A DNA stretch of 64,000 nt, taken from Aquimarina acroporae. Its GTDB lineage: Bacteria; Bacteroidota; Bacteroidia; Flavobacteriales; Flavobacteriaceae. Of this stretch, positions 35,592-45,508 are shown piece after piece. A program made the translations under genes and the position numbers. The DNA lies in assembly GCF_023195925.1 (NCBI RefSeq), contig NZ_JALPRE010000007.1, positions 310,001 to 374,000 on the forward strand, read 5' to 3'. The notes beneath the pieces are model-generated. The model was given only the letters and a program-made list of their open reading frames with translations, ran no database searches and had not been told where the DNA came from. Every line of letters starts with the position of its first letter. Within the stretch, counting starts at the first letter, position 1.

Positions 35592-36518
35592 TTAACCTTT
35601 TAAAAAGTCAATATTACGTTGTAATCCTGAAAACTTAGTTCGCTTAACTGCAGATTTTTGAAATACCTTTGAGAATACTTCTTGTGTGATTTCTTCCCAA
35701 TCCTTTTTTGTCATCTCTAACAACTCTGGTTTTGGATTAAACAGGGGTTCATTATGAGGTTTTGAAAATCGGTTCCATGGACAAACATCCTGACAAACAT
35801 CGCAACCGAACATCCAATTATCGAATGTGTTTTTAAAGGAACTTGGTATTTCTTCTTTAAGTTCTATAGTAAAATATGAGATACATTTACTCCCATCTAC
35901 CACATAAGGCTCAACAATAGCTTGTGTAGGACATGCATCGATACATGCTGTACATGTACCACAATGATCAGTCACAGGAGTATCATATTCTAAATCTAAA
36001 TCTACAATAAGCTCTGCGATAAAATAAAAGGAACCCACCTGTTGTGTAAGTAAGTTACTATTCTTACCAATCCAACCCAATCCGCTTTTTGCTGCCCAGG
36101 CTTTATCGAGAACGGGTGCAGAATCTACAAAAGCCCTACCGTGCACCTCTCCTATTTCTTCTGAAATAAAATTAAGAAGTTGTTTCAATTTATCTTTGAT
36201 CACAAAATGATAGTCAGTACCGTAAGCGTATTTTGAGATTTTTGGCGCTTCTTCATCTTTTTGAAAAGAAGAGGGAAAATAATTAAGTAATAATGAGATT
36301 ACACTTTTTGAGCCTTCAACCAGTTTTGTAGGATCCAATCGCTTGTCGAAATGATTTTCCATAAACTTCATTTCTCCATGCATCTCTTTTTTCAGCCATG
36401 CTTCTAAACGAGGAGCTTCCTGTTCAAGAAATTCAGCTTTAGAAATACCGCAGGAGATAAAACCCAAACGTTTTGCTTCGGCTTTTATAAGTTTTGCATA
36501 TGTCTCACCAGAATTCAA
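35592..36518 (-). CDS. queG: Epoxyqueuosine reductase
   Basis: 308 residues. N-terminal cobalamin-binding half with [24 protein letters not shown], then two [4Fe-4S] motifs: [12 protein letters not shown] (about 185-196) and [11 protein letters not shown] (about 240-250). QueG carries out the last step of queuosine synthesis in tRNA. The start appears to be TTG at 36518; an in-frame stop lies two codons upstream and the next ATG is inside the conserved region. It follows the P450 gene by 94 bases and probably belongs to the ruvB-P450-queG transcript. Confidence 0.93.
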   Translation of the reverse strand: MNSGETYAKLIKAEAKRLGFISCGISKAEFLEQEAPRLEAWLKKEMHGEMKFMENHFDKRLDPTKLVEGSKSVISLLLNYFPSSFQKDEEAPKISKYAYGTDYHFVIKDKLKQLLNFISEEIGEVHGRAFVDSAPVLDKAWAAKSGLGWIGKNSNLLTQQVGSFYFIAELIVDLDLEYDTPVTDHCGTCTACIDACPTQAIVEPYVVDGSKCISYFTIELKEEIPSSFKNTFDNWMFGCDVCQDVCPWNRFSKPHNEPLFNPKPELLEMTKKDWEEITQEVFSKVFQKSAVKRTKFSGLQRNIDFLKG

Positions 36519-36611
36519 ACCTTAGATATTTCTTATGAAAATTAATTCAAAAGTAATTCTTCTGAAGATGATATCCATATTCTTTTTATCTTTTAAACTC
36601 TTTTGACAGTG

Positions 36612-37943
36612 CTATCGAGGTAAGAATTTTATGATCGCATTTTCAGGCTTTAGTGTGATCAAAGGTTTAATATAAATCTCATCATGTTTAGGAACAATTT
36701 TATAGGCTCGTAGTAGCTCACTTATAGCCAAAACCATTTCATACATCGCAAAATTATTACCAATACACATTCTTGGCCCTGCTCCAAACGGGAAATACCA
36801 ATCTGAATATTCTTTTTTAGCGATTTCGGGATGAAAACGATCTGGATTAAATACTTCGGGATCTTTCCAGAATGCTTTATGTCGATGTATTTCAAAAAAG
36901 GAAATAAGTACGGTTGTACCTTTTACAATTTCGAGGTCGTTAAAAGAATCACGCGCCACTGCTAATCGATCTGAAAAATAAGCCGGCGGATACATTCTCA
37001 TTGCCTCTTCTACACACTGCTTTGTAAATGGATATGCTGAAACCTCTTCTAATGCCGATATGCTTGAGGAGGTATTTACTATTTCCTGATAGGCTTTTTG
37101 TTGAATTTTGGGGTTATGCCCAAGCAGCAACAAGGTAAAAGTAAGCGCATTTGATGTAGTTTCATGTCCGGCAGTAAAAAGAATAAGAATTTCATCTATT
37201 AACTGTTCGTTATCCATCGCGCTACCATCATCATATCTTGCCTCTAGCAACATATCCAGTAAATCATCGAAACGTTGATCTGACCTTTTTCTTTCTTCGA
37301 TAAGATCATTCAAAATATCCCTTGCTTCTTTAGTAAGCTTGAGTGTTGCTTTGGTTTGCCCACTTATATTGAACCACCATCGCTTATAAGGTTGGCGTAT
37401 TTCTTTAATTAAAGTCTTTTGAGCAGCCTCGGTAATGTATTGTAATCGTGAAACAGTCTCTCCACTATCTGTATAACTAAACAATGATTTTGCTACTACC
37501 TTAAAGGCCAAATCATTCATTATAGGGAAAACATCGATATCTTGTTCGGGTTGTATTTTTGAAAACTCTTCTTTAATTACACTCTTCATAGTGTCAATTA
37601 AAGACTCCAACTTTTTTTTATGAAAAGCCGGCTGAATCAATCGTCTTTGTTTTAGCCATTTTTCACCATTGGCCGTTAAAAGCCCTTCACCTATATATCG
37701 AGCCAAATCTTTGGTTTGCAACTCAGACTTATAATAATTTTTGTGATTCTTTTGTAGCATATGTTTAGCAAACCCAGCATCTCTAGTAAATATTACCGAT
37801 TTGCCCATACCAAGTTGCACCTTAAAAACGTCACCATGTCTCTCGAAATTTTCGTTGTGAAATGGCAAGGGGTTTTTTAAAATACGACTAGCATTTCTAA
37901 GAACTTTGATAAACGGAACGACAGGAAGAGTTTTGTATGACAT
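36612..37943 (-). CDS. Cytochrome P450
   Basis: 443 residues, a soluble bacterial P450 without a membrane anchor. The haem loop is FGAGPRMCIG with the thiolate cysteine near residue 391; the I-helix oxygen motif is AGHETTS (about 258-264); the K-helix ExxR is in EEAMRMYPPA; the PERF-type motif is FNPDRFHPE. It looks most like the CYP102-like/fatty-acid-type group, but the substrate cannot be assigned. No ferredoxin or reductase gene is nearby. It is six bases downstream of ruvB, an unusual companion for a DNA repair gene. Confidence 0.93.
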   Translation of the reverse strand: MSYKTLPVVPFIKVLRNASRILKNPLPFHNENFERHGDVFKVQLGMGKSVIFTRDAGFAKHMLQKNHKNYYKSELQTKDLARYIGEGLLTANGEKWLKQRRLIQPAFHKKKLESLIDTMKSVIKEEFSKIQPEQDIDVFPIMNDLAFKVVAKSLFSYTDSGETVSRLQYITEAAQKTLIKEIRQPYKRWWFNISGQTKATLKLTKEARDILNDLIEERKRSDQRFDDLLDMLLEARYDDGSAMDNEQLIDEILILFTAGHETTSNALTFTLLLLGHNPKIQQKAYQEIVNTSSSISALEEVSAYPFTKQCVEEAMRMYPPAYFSDRLAVARDSFNDLEIVKGTTVLISFFEIHRHKAFWKDPEVFNPDRFHPEIAKKEYSDWYFPFGAGPRMCIGNNFAMYEMVLAISELLRAYKIVPKHDEIYIKPLITLKPENAIIKFLPR

Positions 37944-37949
37944 ATACTA

Positions 37950-38975
37950 TTAACTAAAAAGCCCTCCTTGAATTCCTCCTTTTATTCGTCCCAGATGCTT
38001 ATACGCTGCCTCGGTAACTTCTCTTCCTCTTGGCGTGCGTACTATAAACCCCTGTTGAATCAGAAACGGTTCATAAACTTCTTCGATGGTTTCTGCACTT
38101 TCACTAACTGCGGTAGCCAATGTGGTTATTCCCACAGGTCCTCCTTTAAATTTATCTATAAGAGTAGATAATATTTTATTATCCATCTCATCTAACCCGT
38201 GTGCATCTACATTAAGCGCTTTAAGAGCGAATTTTGAGATTTCTATATCAATAGTGCCATTGCCCTTAATTTGAGCAAAATCACGCACCCTACGTAGTAA
38301 TGCATTGGCAATACGAGGTGTTCCTCTACTCCTTCCTGCTATTTCTATGGCTGCTTCCATAGATATTGGAACTTTAAGGATTTGCGCACTCCTTTGTACA
38401 ATAGTGGCCAATAATTCTGTAGAATAATACTGCAACCTCGATTGAATTCCAAAACGGGCACGCATAGGCGCGGTTAGCAGCCCTGATCTGGTAGTAGCTC
38501 CTACAAGAGTAAAAGGATTTAAATTTATTTGTACCGTACGCGCATTGGGGCCACTCTCGATCATAATATCAATTTTATAATCTTCCATTGCTGAATACAA
38601 ATACTCCTCTACAATAGGGCTTAGTCTATGAATCTCATCTATAAATAGGACATCTCTATCGTCGAGATTGGTGAGTAACCCTGCTAAATCCCCAGGCTTA
38701 TCCAAAACCGGACCTGAAGTTACTTTGATTCCCACTCCCAATTCATTTGCCAAAATATGCGCTAAAGTAGTCTTCCCTAAACCAGGAGGCCCATGAAATA
38801 GTGTATGATCCAAAGCATCATCTCTCATATTTGCAGCCTGTACAAAAATCTGAAGATTCTCTAAAACCTGATCCTGACCAGTAAAATCTTCAAAGGCAAG
38901 AGGCCTTAATGCTCTTTCAATATCTAAGTCCTCTTTTGAATAATTATCTGCAGAGGGGTCAAGGTTTTGATTCAT
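37950..38975 (-). CDS. ruvB: Holliday junction DNA helicase RuvB
   Basis: 341 residues, full length. N-terminal [19 protein letters not shown], Walker [12 protein letters not shown] (about residue 60), Walker [21 protein letters not shown], sensor motif [19 protein letters not shown], arginine-finger region and C-terminal winged helix ending [11 protein letters not shown]. It pairs with RuvA (28524-29105) in branch migration. First gene of a transcript with a -7 element at 39015-39022. Confidence 0.97.
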   Translation of the reverse strand: MNQNLDPSADNYSKEDLDIERALRPLAFEDFTGQDQVLENLQIFVQAANMRDDALDHTLFHGPPGLGKTTLAHILANELGVGIKVTSGPVLDKPGDLAGLLTNLDDRDVLFIDEIHRLSPIVEEYLYSAMEDYKIDIMIESGPNARTVQINLNPFTLVGATTRSGLLTAPMRARFGIQSRLQYYSTELLATIVQRSAQILKVPISMEAAIEIAGRSRGTPRIANALLRRVRDFAQIKGNGTIDIEISKFALKALNVDAHGLDEMDNKILSTLIDKFKGGPVGITTLATAVSESAETIEEVYEPFLIQQGFIVRTPRGREVTEAAYKHLGRIKGGIQGGLFS

Positions 38976-39014
38976 AGATTAATAATTTTCTGTATAACAT
39001 GGGTAATCCCAAGA

Positions 39015-39022
39015 CAAAGATA
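39015..39022 (-). promoter_or_regulatory. -7 element for ruvB-P450-queG
   Basis: Reads TATCTTTG on the minus strand, a full match to TAnnTTTG, with a leader of about 35 bases. The -33 region has TTTTC rather than TTTG. Confidence 0.45.
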
Positions 39023-39144
39023 GTATACTGATTGTGAAAATGATTTCTATTCCTAAGTAAATAAACAAAGTTTATTGGGAGGAACATCTTCAAAAGTCTT
39101 ACATATTCAATTTTTATTTTCTAGGTTTCCCAATGCTATAAAAA

Positions 39145-39846
39145 CTAAAAATAACTATTTCCATTCTTTTCTTTTATAACCTCCCCGCTGATCAAAAATT
39201 TTAAGAAGAAAAGCATAGCCACTATATCGGCAGAATATATTACTGCCTGAAAAACCGAATTGTTATAATAAAATTCTTGTATAGGAAGCATAGCGTTGAC
39301 CAAAATACAACTACTTCCTGCTATTGCTAAATAGTGTGTATATGTATGGAGATTTCTTAGATATATAATAAAGCAACAAGCAAGATAAATAAAGAGAGAC
39401 ACTATAATTGCAACAGCAAAACCAATAGAATCTTCAAAATTTGGCATTGATAAGGTGAAAATAGAAAAAGTAAGATATAAAATTAACACTATACTTATTA
39501 AAACCGATGGGGTCAAAAATTCTTTAGATCTAATAGCACTAAAAGAAATAAATGGTAACAATAAATAAGAGCACATTAAATAGTATAACGTAAGTAATAT
39601 GCCTACATACTTAAAATATTGCTCAAAATCTTTTAGAATAAGTATATCATTCACCATAATTATTATGATAATTAGAGGGTAGAGTGCATTAACTTTTTTC
39701 CGGTTTTCTAGATAAACCCAAATAAGACCTAAAGAGGATACTGGTTTTAAGATGATCAATTCTTCATTCCCAAAAAAAAGACCAACGTAAAAAATAAGCG
39801 CTATGGATACATAGCAGAAAATATGTGCTGCCGAGTAAAAATTCAA
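39145..39846 (-). CDS. YhhN-like integral membrane protein
   Basis: 233 residues with about eight TM helices and almost no soluble part. The pattern LKPVSSLGLIWVY in helix II, evenly spaced short helices and the C-terminal YSADIVAMLFFLKFLIS recall the YhhN/TMEM86 (lysoplasmalogenase) family, but the match is weak by eye and no catalytic role should be assumed. The start is TTG at 39846: an in-frame stop lies two codons upstream and the next ATG is near residue 64, inside the membrane region. It lies alone between ctaD and ruvB. Confidence 0.65.
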   Translation of the reverse strand: MNFYSAAHIFCYVSIALIFYVGLFFGNEELIILKPVSSLGLIWVYLENRKKVNALYPLIIIIIMVNDILILKDFEQYFKYVGILLTLYYLMCSYLLLPFISFSAIRSKEFLTPSVLISIVLILYLTFSIFTLSMPNFEDSIGFAVAIIVSLFIYLACCFIIYLRNLHTYTHYLAIAGSSCILVNAMLPIQEFYYNNSVFQAVIYSADIVAMLFFLKFLISGEVIKEKNGNSYF

Positions 39847-39947
39847 ACCAGATTAACGTATTTATACCTAAAAATAGGATATAATTTCGATTTACCCATT
39901 AAATCTCACCAGTCTTAACCAACAATGGAAAGTGATAAAAAAGAAAA

Positions 39948-39975
39948 AACCCTTTTAAACAAGTTTAAAAGGGTT
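39948..39975 (-). terminator. Terminator of the act-cta operon
   Basis: AACCCTTTTAAAC and GTTTAAAAGGGTT arms with a two-base loop, followed on the minus strand by TTTTTTC. It lies about 23 bases after the ctaD stop. Confidence 0.85.
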
Positions 39976-39997
39976 AATTTATCTTAACTACATCTCT

Positions 39998-41815
39998 TTA
40001 GTGATGCATTTCTTCTTCACCATCTTGTAAAGGCGTAATTTGAGAGACCCAATCCTGTCCCGCAATTACATATTCACCATTTTCATTGGTCTTACTATAG
40101 TCATAAGGCCATCTGTATACATGAGGAATATCACCAGGCCAGTTACCATGCATGTGCTCTACTGGCGTGGTCCACTCTAATGTATTAGATTTCCATGGGT
40201 TTTGCGTTGCTTTTTTACCGTAGAACATTGAAACGATAAAATTATATAAAAATACCAACTGTGCGGCTGCTGTTATTAATGCGAAAACAGTAATCAACAC
40301 ATTGGTATCTGCTAAATCATCAAAATATGGGAAATTCGAATTGGTGTAATAACGACGTGGTAATCCCGCCATACCAATAAAGTGCATTGGGAAGAATACC
40401 CCATAGGCACCAATTGCGGTTACCCAGAAATGAACATATCCAAGGTTTTTGTTCATCATTCTACCATACATTTTAGGGAACCAGTGATATACCCCGGCAA
40501 ATAATCCATAAAGGGCAGATATTCCCATTACCAAGTGGAAGTGTGCTACTACGAAATATGTATCATGCACGTTAATATCTAATGTACTATCTCCAAGAAT
40601 AATACCTGTAAGACCACCTGTAATGAATGTTGAAACTAATCCGATTGAAAATAACATAGCCGGATTAAGCTGCAAGTTACCTTTCCATAGTGTGGTGATA
40701 TAGTTAAATGCTTTTACCGCAGAAGGAATCGCGATTAATAACGTCGTAAATGTAAATACAGATCCTAAAAACGGATTCATTCCTGAAATAAACATATGGT
40801 GCCCCCATACAATCGTAGATAAGAAAGCAATAGCTAAAATAGATGCTACCATCGCTCTATATCCAAATATAGGTTTACGTGCGTTTGTTGCAATAATTTC
40901 TGATGTTATACCTAAAGCCGGAAGTAATACAATGTATACCTCTGGGTGTCCTAAGAACCAAAATAAGTGTTCAAACAATACTGGCGAACCTCCTTGATTA
41001 TGTAAAACTTCTCCAGCAATATAGATATCACTTAAATAGAACGAAGTACCAAAACTTCTATCCATAATAAGTAATAATGCTGCTGAAAGTAATACTGGGA
41101 AAGATACAATACCGATAATCGCAGTTACAAAGAAAGCCCATATCGTTAAAGGCATTCTTGTCATTGACATTCCTTTTGTTCTTAAGTTAATTACTGTTAC
41201 TACATAGTTCAATGAACCTAATAACGAAGATGCGATAAATATTGCCATAGACACCAACCATAATGTCATCCCAGTTCCAGAACCTCCGATAGCCTGTGGC
41301 AATGCACTTAATGGTGGGTAGATAGTCCATCCTGCAGATGCAGGTCCAGCCTCAGCAAATAATGATAATACCATGATTACACTACTTAAGAAGAATAACC
41401 AATAAGAAATCATATTCAAGAACCCAGAAGCCATATCTCGGGCTCCAATTTGTAATGGAATCAATAAGTTACTAAATGTACCACTTAGACCAGCTGTAAG
41501 CACAAAGAATACCATTATTGTACCATGAATAGTTACAAGAGCCAAGTAAATACTAGGATCCATTACACCGTCGGTTCCGAACTTACCTAAAAGTACTTCA
41601 TAAATAGTGAATTTATGATCTGGCCAAGCCAACTGCATTCTAAATAACAGGGACATAGCTATACCAATAATACCCATAATCAAACCAGTAACTAAATACT
41701 GCTTTGAGATCATTTTATGATCTTGACTAAAGATATATTTGGTAATAAATGTCTCTTTGTGGTGGTGGCCGTGGTCATCGTGGGCATGCTCACCTGCATG
41801 TGCTATTGCTGACAT
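39998..41815 (-). CDS. ctaD: Cytochrome c oxidase subunit I
   Basis: 605 residues, twelve TM helices. The CuB ligand/cross-linked tyrosine motif is GHPEVY (about 288-293; the glutamate marks a type A1 haem-copper oxidase), the histidine pair HH follows in WGHHMF, and haem ligands are in YFVVAHFHLVMG (about 419-430). The first 20 residues are rich in histidine (seven of residues 6-19), before the first helix. Last gene of the act-cta operon; it reduces oxygen to water using electrons from cytochrome c and pumps protons. Confidence 0.97.
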   Translation of the reverse strand: MSAIAHAGEHAHDDHGHHHKETFITKYIFSQDHKMISKQYLVTGLIMGIIGIAMSLLFRMQLAWPDHKFTIYEVLLGKFGTDGVMDPSIYLALVTIHGTIMVFFVLTAGLSGTFSNLLIPLQIGARDMASGFLNMISYWLFFLSSVIMVLSLFAEAGPASAGWTIYPPLSALPQAIGGSGTGMTLWLVSMAIFIASSLLGSLNYVVTVINLRTKGMSMTRMPLTIWAFFVTAIIGIVSFPVLLSAALLLIMDRSFGTSFYLSDIYIAGEVLHNQGGSPVLFEHLFWFLGHPEVYIVLLPALGITSEIIATNARKPIFGYRAMVASILAIAFLSTIVWGHHMFISGMNPFLGSVFTFTTLLIAIPSAVKAFNYITTLWKGNLQLNPAMLFSIGLVSTFITGGLTGIILGDSTLDINVHDTYFVVAHFHLVMGISALYGLFAGVYHWFPKMYGRMMNKNLGYVHFWVTAIGAYGVFFPMHFIGMAGLPRRYYTNSNFPYFDDLADTNVLITVFALITAAAQLVFLYNFIVSMFYGKKATQNPWKSNTLEWTTPVEHMHGNWPGDIPHVYRWPYDYSKTNENGEYVIAGQDWVSQITPLQDGEEEMHH

Positions 41816-41861
41816 ATGCTATTTCTTTTTTAATAAAATATACTAAATTCTTCTTTTTCTT

Positions 41862-42938
41862 CTAGTTACTTGCTTGAGCTGACATTTGCTCACCAAATGT
41901 TTGCTGCGTTTTTAACCATGCTTCATAGTCTTCTTCTGACTCCACAACAATCTTCATTTGCATATTATAATGTGAAGCTCCACAAATCTTATTACATAAC
42001 AAATAGTAATCGAATGTGTATTCTTCTAATGCTTCATCTCCAGCTGCAACTAATTTCTTACTCTTCTCTTTTCTAATTTTATTGATAGTAGCTACTTTCT
42101 CTATCATAAAATCGCTACTTCTCATTTCTTCAGAGGTCATCGTAGGAGTGTATGAAAATTCAGTAATCATACCTGGCACTACATTCATCTGTGCTCTAAA
42201 GAATGGCATATAAGCAGAGTGTAAGATATCTTGGGATCTCATTTTAAAGATCACTTTTCTATTTACTGGCAAGTGCAACTCTGTTGTAACTTTATCATCT
42301 TTACCGTAATTATCAGAAGCATCTATACCTAAGGTATTAACTCCTTCGATAAAACGTACATTAGCTTTTCCTAATACATTATCTTCACCAGAATATCTAG
42401 CTCTCCAGTCAAACTGGTAAGCATATAATTCAACGATTAAAGGATCACCCTCTTCTTCATCGATATTCATGATATCTGTCCATGTAAATAATCCGTAGAT
42501 AATAAGACCAGCCAAAACAATAACAGGGATAATGGTCCAGATAAATTCTAATTTATCATTATCTGCGAAAAACAATGCTTTGTTTTCCTTTTTACCTCTA
42601 TACTTATATGCGAAGTAATGAAGTAATCCTTGCGTAAGAATTTGTACGAACATAATCAATACCATCGAGATAAGCATTAATCTATCGTAATCTACACCAT
42701 GCTCTGATGCTGACTCTGGCAAGAAAAACGTATGATACTCTGTAAAACAATATATTGTTAAAAGGTAAATGAAAACCACGAAGGCCAACATAAGCTTACC
42801 CTGCATATTATTATCCTTATCATTTGCAACTTGGGAATCATCAACATTTTTTAATTGAGACAACTTCAAGATTTTCGACATTTGCCACAATGTGATTCCG
42901 AAAAGTGCTATAACTACTATGGTTAAGAATACAGTCAT
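41862..42938 (-). CDS. ctaC: Cytochrome c oxidase subunit II
   Basis: 358 residues. Four hydrophobic segments in the N-terminal half (about 3-20, 50-66, 85-110, 133-153) are more than the usual two plus signal. The CuA domain follows, with ligands in DILHSAYMPFFRAQ and LLCNKICGASHYNM (CxxxC, histidine and methionine). A charged insertion of about 40 residues (MRSSDFMIEKVATINKIRK region) separates these motifs. There is no fused cytochrome c domain, so electrons must come from a separate cytochrome c or directly from the Act complex. Confidence 0.95.
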   Translation of the reverse strand: MTVFLTIVVIALFGITLWQMSKILKLSQLKNVDDSQVANDKDNNMQGKLMLAFVVFIYLLTIYCFTEYHTFFLPESASEHGVDYDRLMLISMVLIMFVQILTQGLLHYFAYKYRGKKENKALFFADNDKLEFIWTIIPVIVLAGLIIYGLFTWTDIMNIDEEEGDPLIVELYAYQFDWRARYSGEDNVLGKANVRFIEGVNTLGIDASDNYGKDDKVTTELHLPVNRKVIFKMRSQDILHSAYMPFFRAQMNVVPGMITEFSYTPTMTSEEMRSSDFMIEKVATINKIRKEKSKKLVAAGDEALEEYTFDYYLLCNKICGASHYNMQMKIVVESEEDYEAWLKTQQTFGEQMSAQASN

Positions 42939-42970
42939 TTTTATCTATCTTCTTTTTTACAATTCAAATT

Positions 42971-44290
42971 TTAATAATGGAAATGTTTACTTTCCTCTAA
43001 ATATGGGTTTCCTTTTGCCAATAAAGGCGCTTTTGTAAGTGCTCTGAAAACAACGAACAAGAACAATCCTAAGAACAACAATACAGCACTTATTTCGCTT
43101 ATACCTATGAACCAAGATTCTCCAACCGTTGCCGGCATAACCATATTAAATACATCTATATAGTGACCACATAGAATAACTATTCCAGCCATTACAACAA
43201 ACCAATTTACCCTCTTGAAATCACTATTCATCAACACCAATAATGGGAAAATAAAGTTCATTACTAACATACCAAAGAAAGGTAGTTTATAATCTTCAAT
43301 TCTTGTGATGAAGTAAGTAACCTCTTCAGGAATGTTAGAATACCAGATCAACATGAACTGAGAGAACCAAAGGTATGTCCAGAAAATACTAATACCGAAC
43401 ATAAACTTTGCTAAATCATGAATATGACTGTCATTTACAAATTCTAAGTATCCTTTAGATTTAAGGTAAATTGTCATTAAAGCAATGGTAGTAATTCCCG
43501 AAACAAATAAACTAGCGAAAACATACCATCCGAACAATGTACTAAACCAATGTGGATCAAAACTCATAATCCAATCCCAAGACATCATAGACTCTGTGTA
43601 AATAAAGAACACCAAGAATCCAGCAGATATCTTAAAACTCTTCTTGTACCATCTGTTTCCTTCTGAATCTTCATCTTGTTTTCTTGAAAACTTAACTGCG
43701 AAGTGACGATATAATAACCATCCTCCTAAGAATATTGCAGCTCTGATTATAAATCCTGTACCATTTAACCAGCCTGATTTACCTTGAATTAATTTATCGT
43801 GTGCAACAACTTCTGGGTCTGCCCATACAAATAAATGATTTACATGGAATCCCGATAATGCTAATATCACAAATAGAATGATTCCCCCTGGTACAAGGTA
43901 TGCAGTAATTGCCTCCATAACCCTAAACAATACCGGTGACCATCCCGCCTGCGCTGCAAATTGAATCGCATAGAATGCAAGAACACCTAAAGCGATCATA
44001 AAGAAGAAAAAGGCTGCAACATATAATGCTGCCCAAGGCTTATTTTGCAATTGATGCAATACATGTTCGTAATGTGCGTCACCTCCGTGAGCATCTTCTC
44101 CATGTCCTTCACCATGATCTTGAGTTGCCGTTTCTCCATGACCTCCACCATGAGAATCATGAGATGCCATCATTTCTTTTACCTCTTCTATAGAACTAGG
44201 TCTCTGTGCAAATCCTAAAACCAGACCTACAAGACCTACAACCATAAGGATGATAGAAAATAATCTTAATCTATTTGATAGCTTGTACAT
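42971..44290 (-). CDS. actF: Alternative complex III subunit ActF (NrfD-like membrane protein)
   Basis: 439 residues with about ten TM helices, matching the quinol:cytochrome c oxidoreductase subunit of the NrfD/PsrC family. Helices carry IMSFDPHWFSTLFGWYVFA and FWTYLWFSQFMLIWYSNIPEE, typical of ActF. Between the first and second helices is a loop with nine histidines in residues 44-79. ActF is one of two quinol-side membrane subunits, with ActC. It is 36 bases downstream of actE. Confidence 0.92.
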   Translation of the reverse strand: MYKLSNRLRLFSIILMVVGLVGLVLGFAQRPSSIEEVKEMMASHDSHGGGHGETATQDHGEGHGEDAHGGDAHYEHVLHQLQNKPWAALYVAAFFFFMIALGVLAFYAIQFAAQAGWSPVLFRVMEAITAYLVPGGIILFVILALSGFHVNHLFVWADPEVVAHDKLIQGKSGWLNGTGFIIRAAIFLGGWLLYRHFAVKFSRKQDEDSEGNRWYKKSFKISAGFLVFFIYTESMMSWDWIMSFDPHWFSTLFGWYVFASLFVSGITTIALMTIYLKSKGYLEFVNDSHIHDLAKFMFGISIFWTYLWFSQFMLIWYSNIPEEVTYFITRIEDYKLPFFGMLVMNFIFPLLVLMNSDFKRVNWFVVMAGIVILCGHYIDVFNMVMPATVGESWFIGISEISAVLLFLGLFLFVVFRALTKAPLLAKGNPYLEESKHFHY

Positions 44291-44326
44291 ATCTTTATAA
44301 TATCGTTATTCTTTACTCTTTTAATT

Positions 44327-44959
44327 TTAGTGTTCTGCACCAGAATGGTCTTCCTCAACTTTTGGTGCTACTTCTGCAACATCTGCGTCTATACGAGCAG
44401 TTGTTCCCTCGAGATCAGCTTTTAGCTTTTGCACATACTGTACAATCTGCCAACGCTCATGCTCACTAGTTTGAGAAGCATAAGATCCCATAGAATTTAT
44501 ACCGTAGTACATCACATGATAAATACTACCTTCTGTGATTGCTCTACCAGCGTCATCATAACTAGGAACCCCAAGAATTTTTTCTCTTTGTACTAAGATT
44601 CCTTTTCCGTCTCCTTTTGTACCATGACAAACGGCACAATATATATCGTAAAGCCCTTTACCTTTTTCTTGGTTTTCTAAAGTATATCGTATAGGATTCT
44701 TTAGTGTATCTTTTGCTAACTGATAACCTTCGTTAGAATTTTCAAAATCGTAAGGCATCCACCCTCTTGGTATAGAACCTTCTGCAGGTTGCATAGCTTC
44801 CTGTTCCCCAGGAAACACCCTGTATTCTCCGTAAGTTTCATAACCAACAGATTCATACATATTTGGCATATATTGATAATTAGGCTTAGAATCTTTTTGA
44901 CAAGAAACAATCCCTAAGATCATTACTACCGCTGCTATTATTTTTATACTATTCTTCAT
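44327..44959 (-). CDS. actE: Alternative complex III subunit ActE (monohaem cytochrome c lipoprotein)
   Basis: 210 residues with a lipobox GIVSC (cysteine at 20). One haem c motif, CAVCHG at residues 108-113, and a likely methionine axial ligand in YGINSMGSYASQTS near 157. ActE passes electrons from ActA towards the oxidase. The fold after the haem and the C-terminal acidic tail (EVAPKVEEDHSGAEH) are typical. It is six bases downstream of actD. Confidence 0.93.
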   Translation of the reverse strand: MKNSIKIIAAVVMILGIVSCQKDSKPNYQYMPNMYESVGYETYGEYRVFPGEQEAMQPAEGSIPRGWMPYDFENSNEGYQLAKDTLKNPIRYTLENQEKGKGLYDIYCAVCHGTKGDGKGILVQREKILGVPSYDDAGRAITEGSIYHVMYYGINSMGSYASQTSEHERWQIVQYVQKLKADLEGTTARIDADVAEVAPKVEEDHSGAEH

Positions 44960-44964
44960 TATTA

Positions 44965-45504
44965 CTAATGGTTATCTTCTTCCTTTTCTATTACTTTTAC
45001 CTCTACTGCTCCAGTATCACTTAATAAACTGGTAAGTGCATTTACGTCGTGGTGACCAGCATCTACCTCCATCAAAAAGTGGTCATCGGTTGTTCTTACA
45101 TCAGGATTTTCAGCTTCTTTAAACGGCCATAATCTACTTCTCATGTAAAAAGTGATAACCATTAAGTGAGCAGCAAAAAATACTGTAAGCTCAAACATAA
45201 TAGGAACAAAAGCAGGCATATTTTCGATATAGCTAAAACTTGGTTTACCACCAATGTTTTGAGGCCAATCTTCGATCATGATATAGTTCATCATAGTGAT
45301 CGCCACCGTGAGTCCTACACATCCATACATGAATGCTGTAATAGCCAAACGTGTATGTGGTAATCCCATAGCTTTGTCTAACCCGTGTACCGGAAACGGA
45401 CAAAATACTTCTTCGATGTGATAATGTTCTGCACGAACCTTCTTTACAGCGTCCATTAGGACATCATCATCATTATATAATGCATGTATAACTTTCGATG
45501 CCAT
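44965..45504 (-). CDS. actD: Alternative complex III subunit ActD (DUF3341)
   Basis: 179 residues from the ATG at 45504. A longer in-frame start at 45552 would overlap actC by 44 bases; the shorter start leaves a four-base gap and begins MASKVIHALYNDDD, the normal ActD N-terminus. Two TM helices (about 70-90 and 110-130) with FCPFPVHGLDKAMG before them and FLMEVDAGHHD after. A membrane-associated structural subunit whose exact role is unclear. Confidence 0.9.
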   Translation of the reverse strand: MASKVIHALYNDDDVLMDAVKKVRAEHYHIEEVFCPFPVHGLDKAMGLPHTRLAITAFMYGCVGLTVAITMMNYIMIEDWPQNIGGKPSFSYIENMPAFVPIMFELTVFFAAHLMVITFYMRSRLWPFKEAENPDVRTTDDHFLMEVDAGHHDVNALTSLLSDTGAVEVKVIEKEEDNH

Positions 45505-45508
45505 ACTT

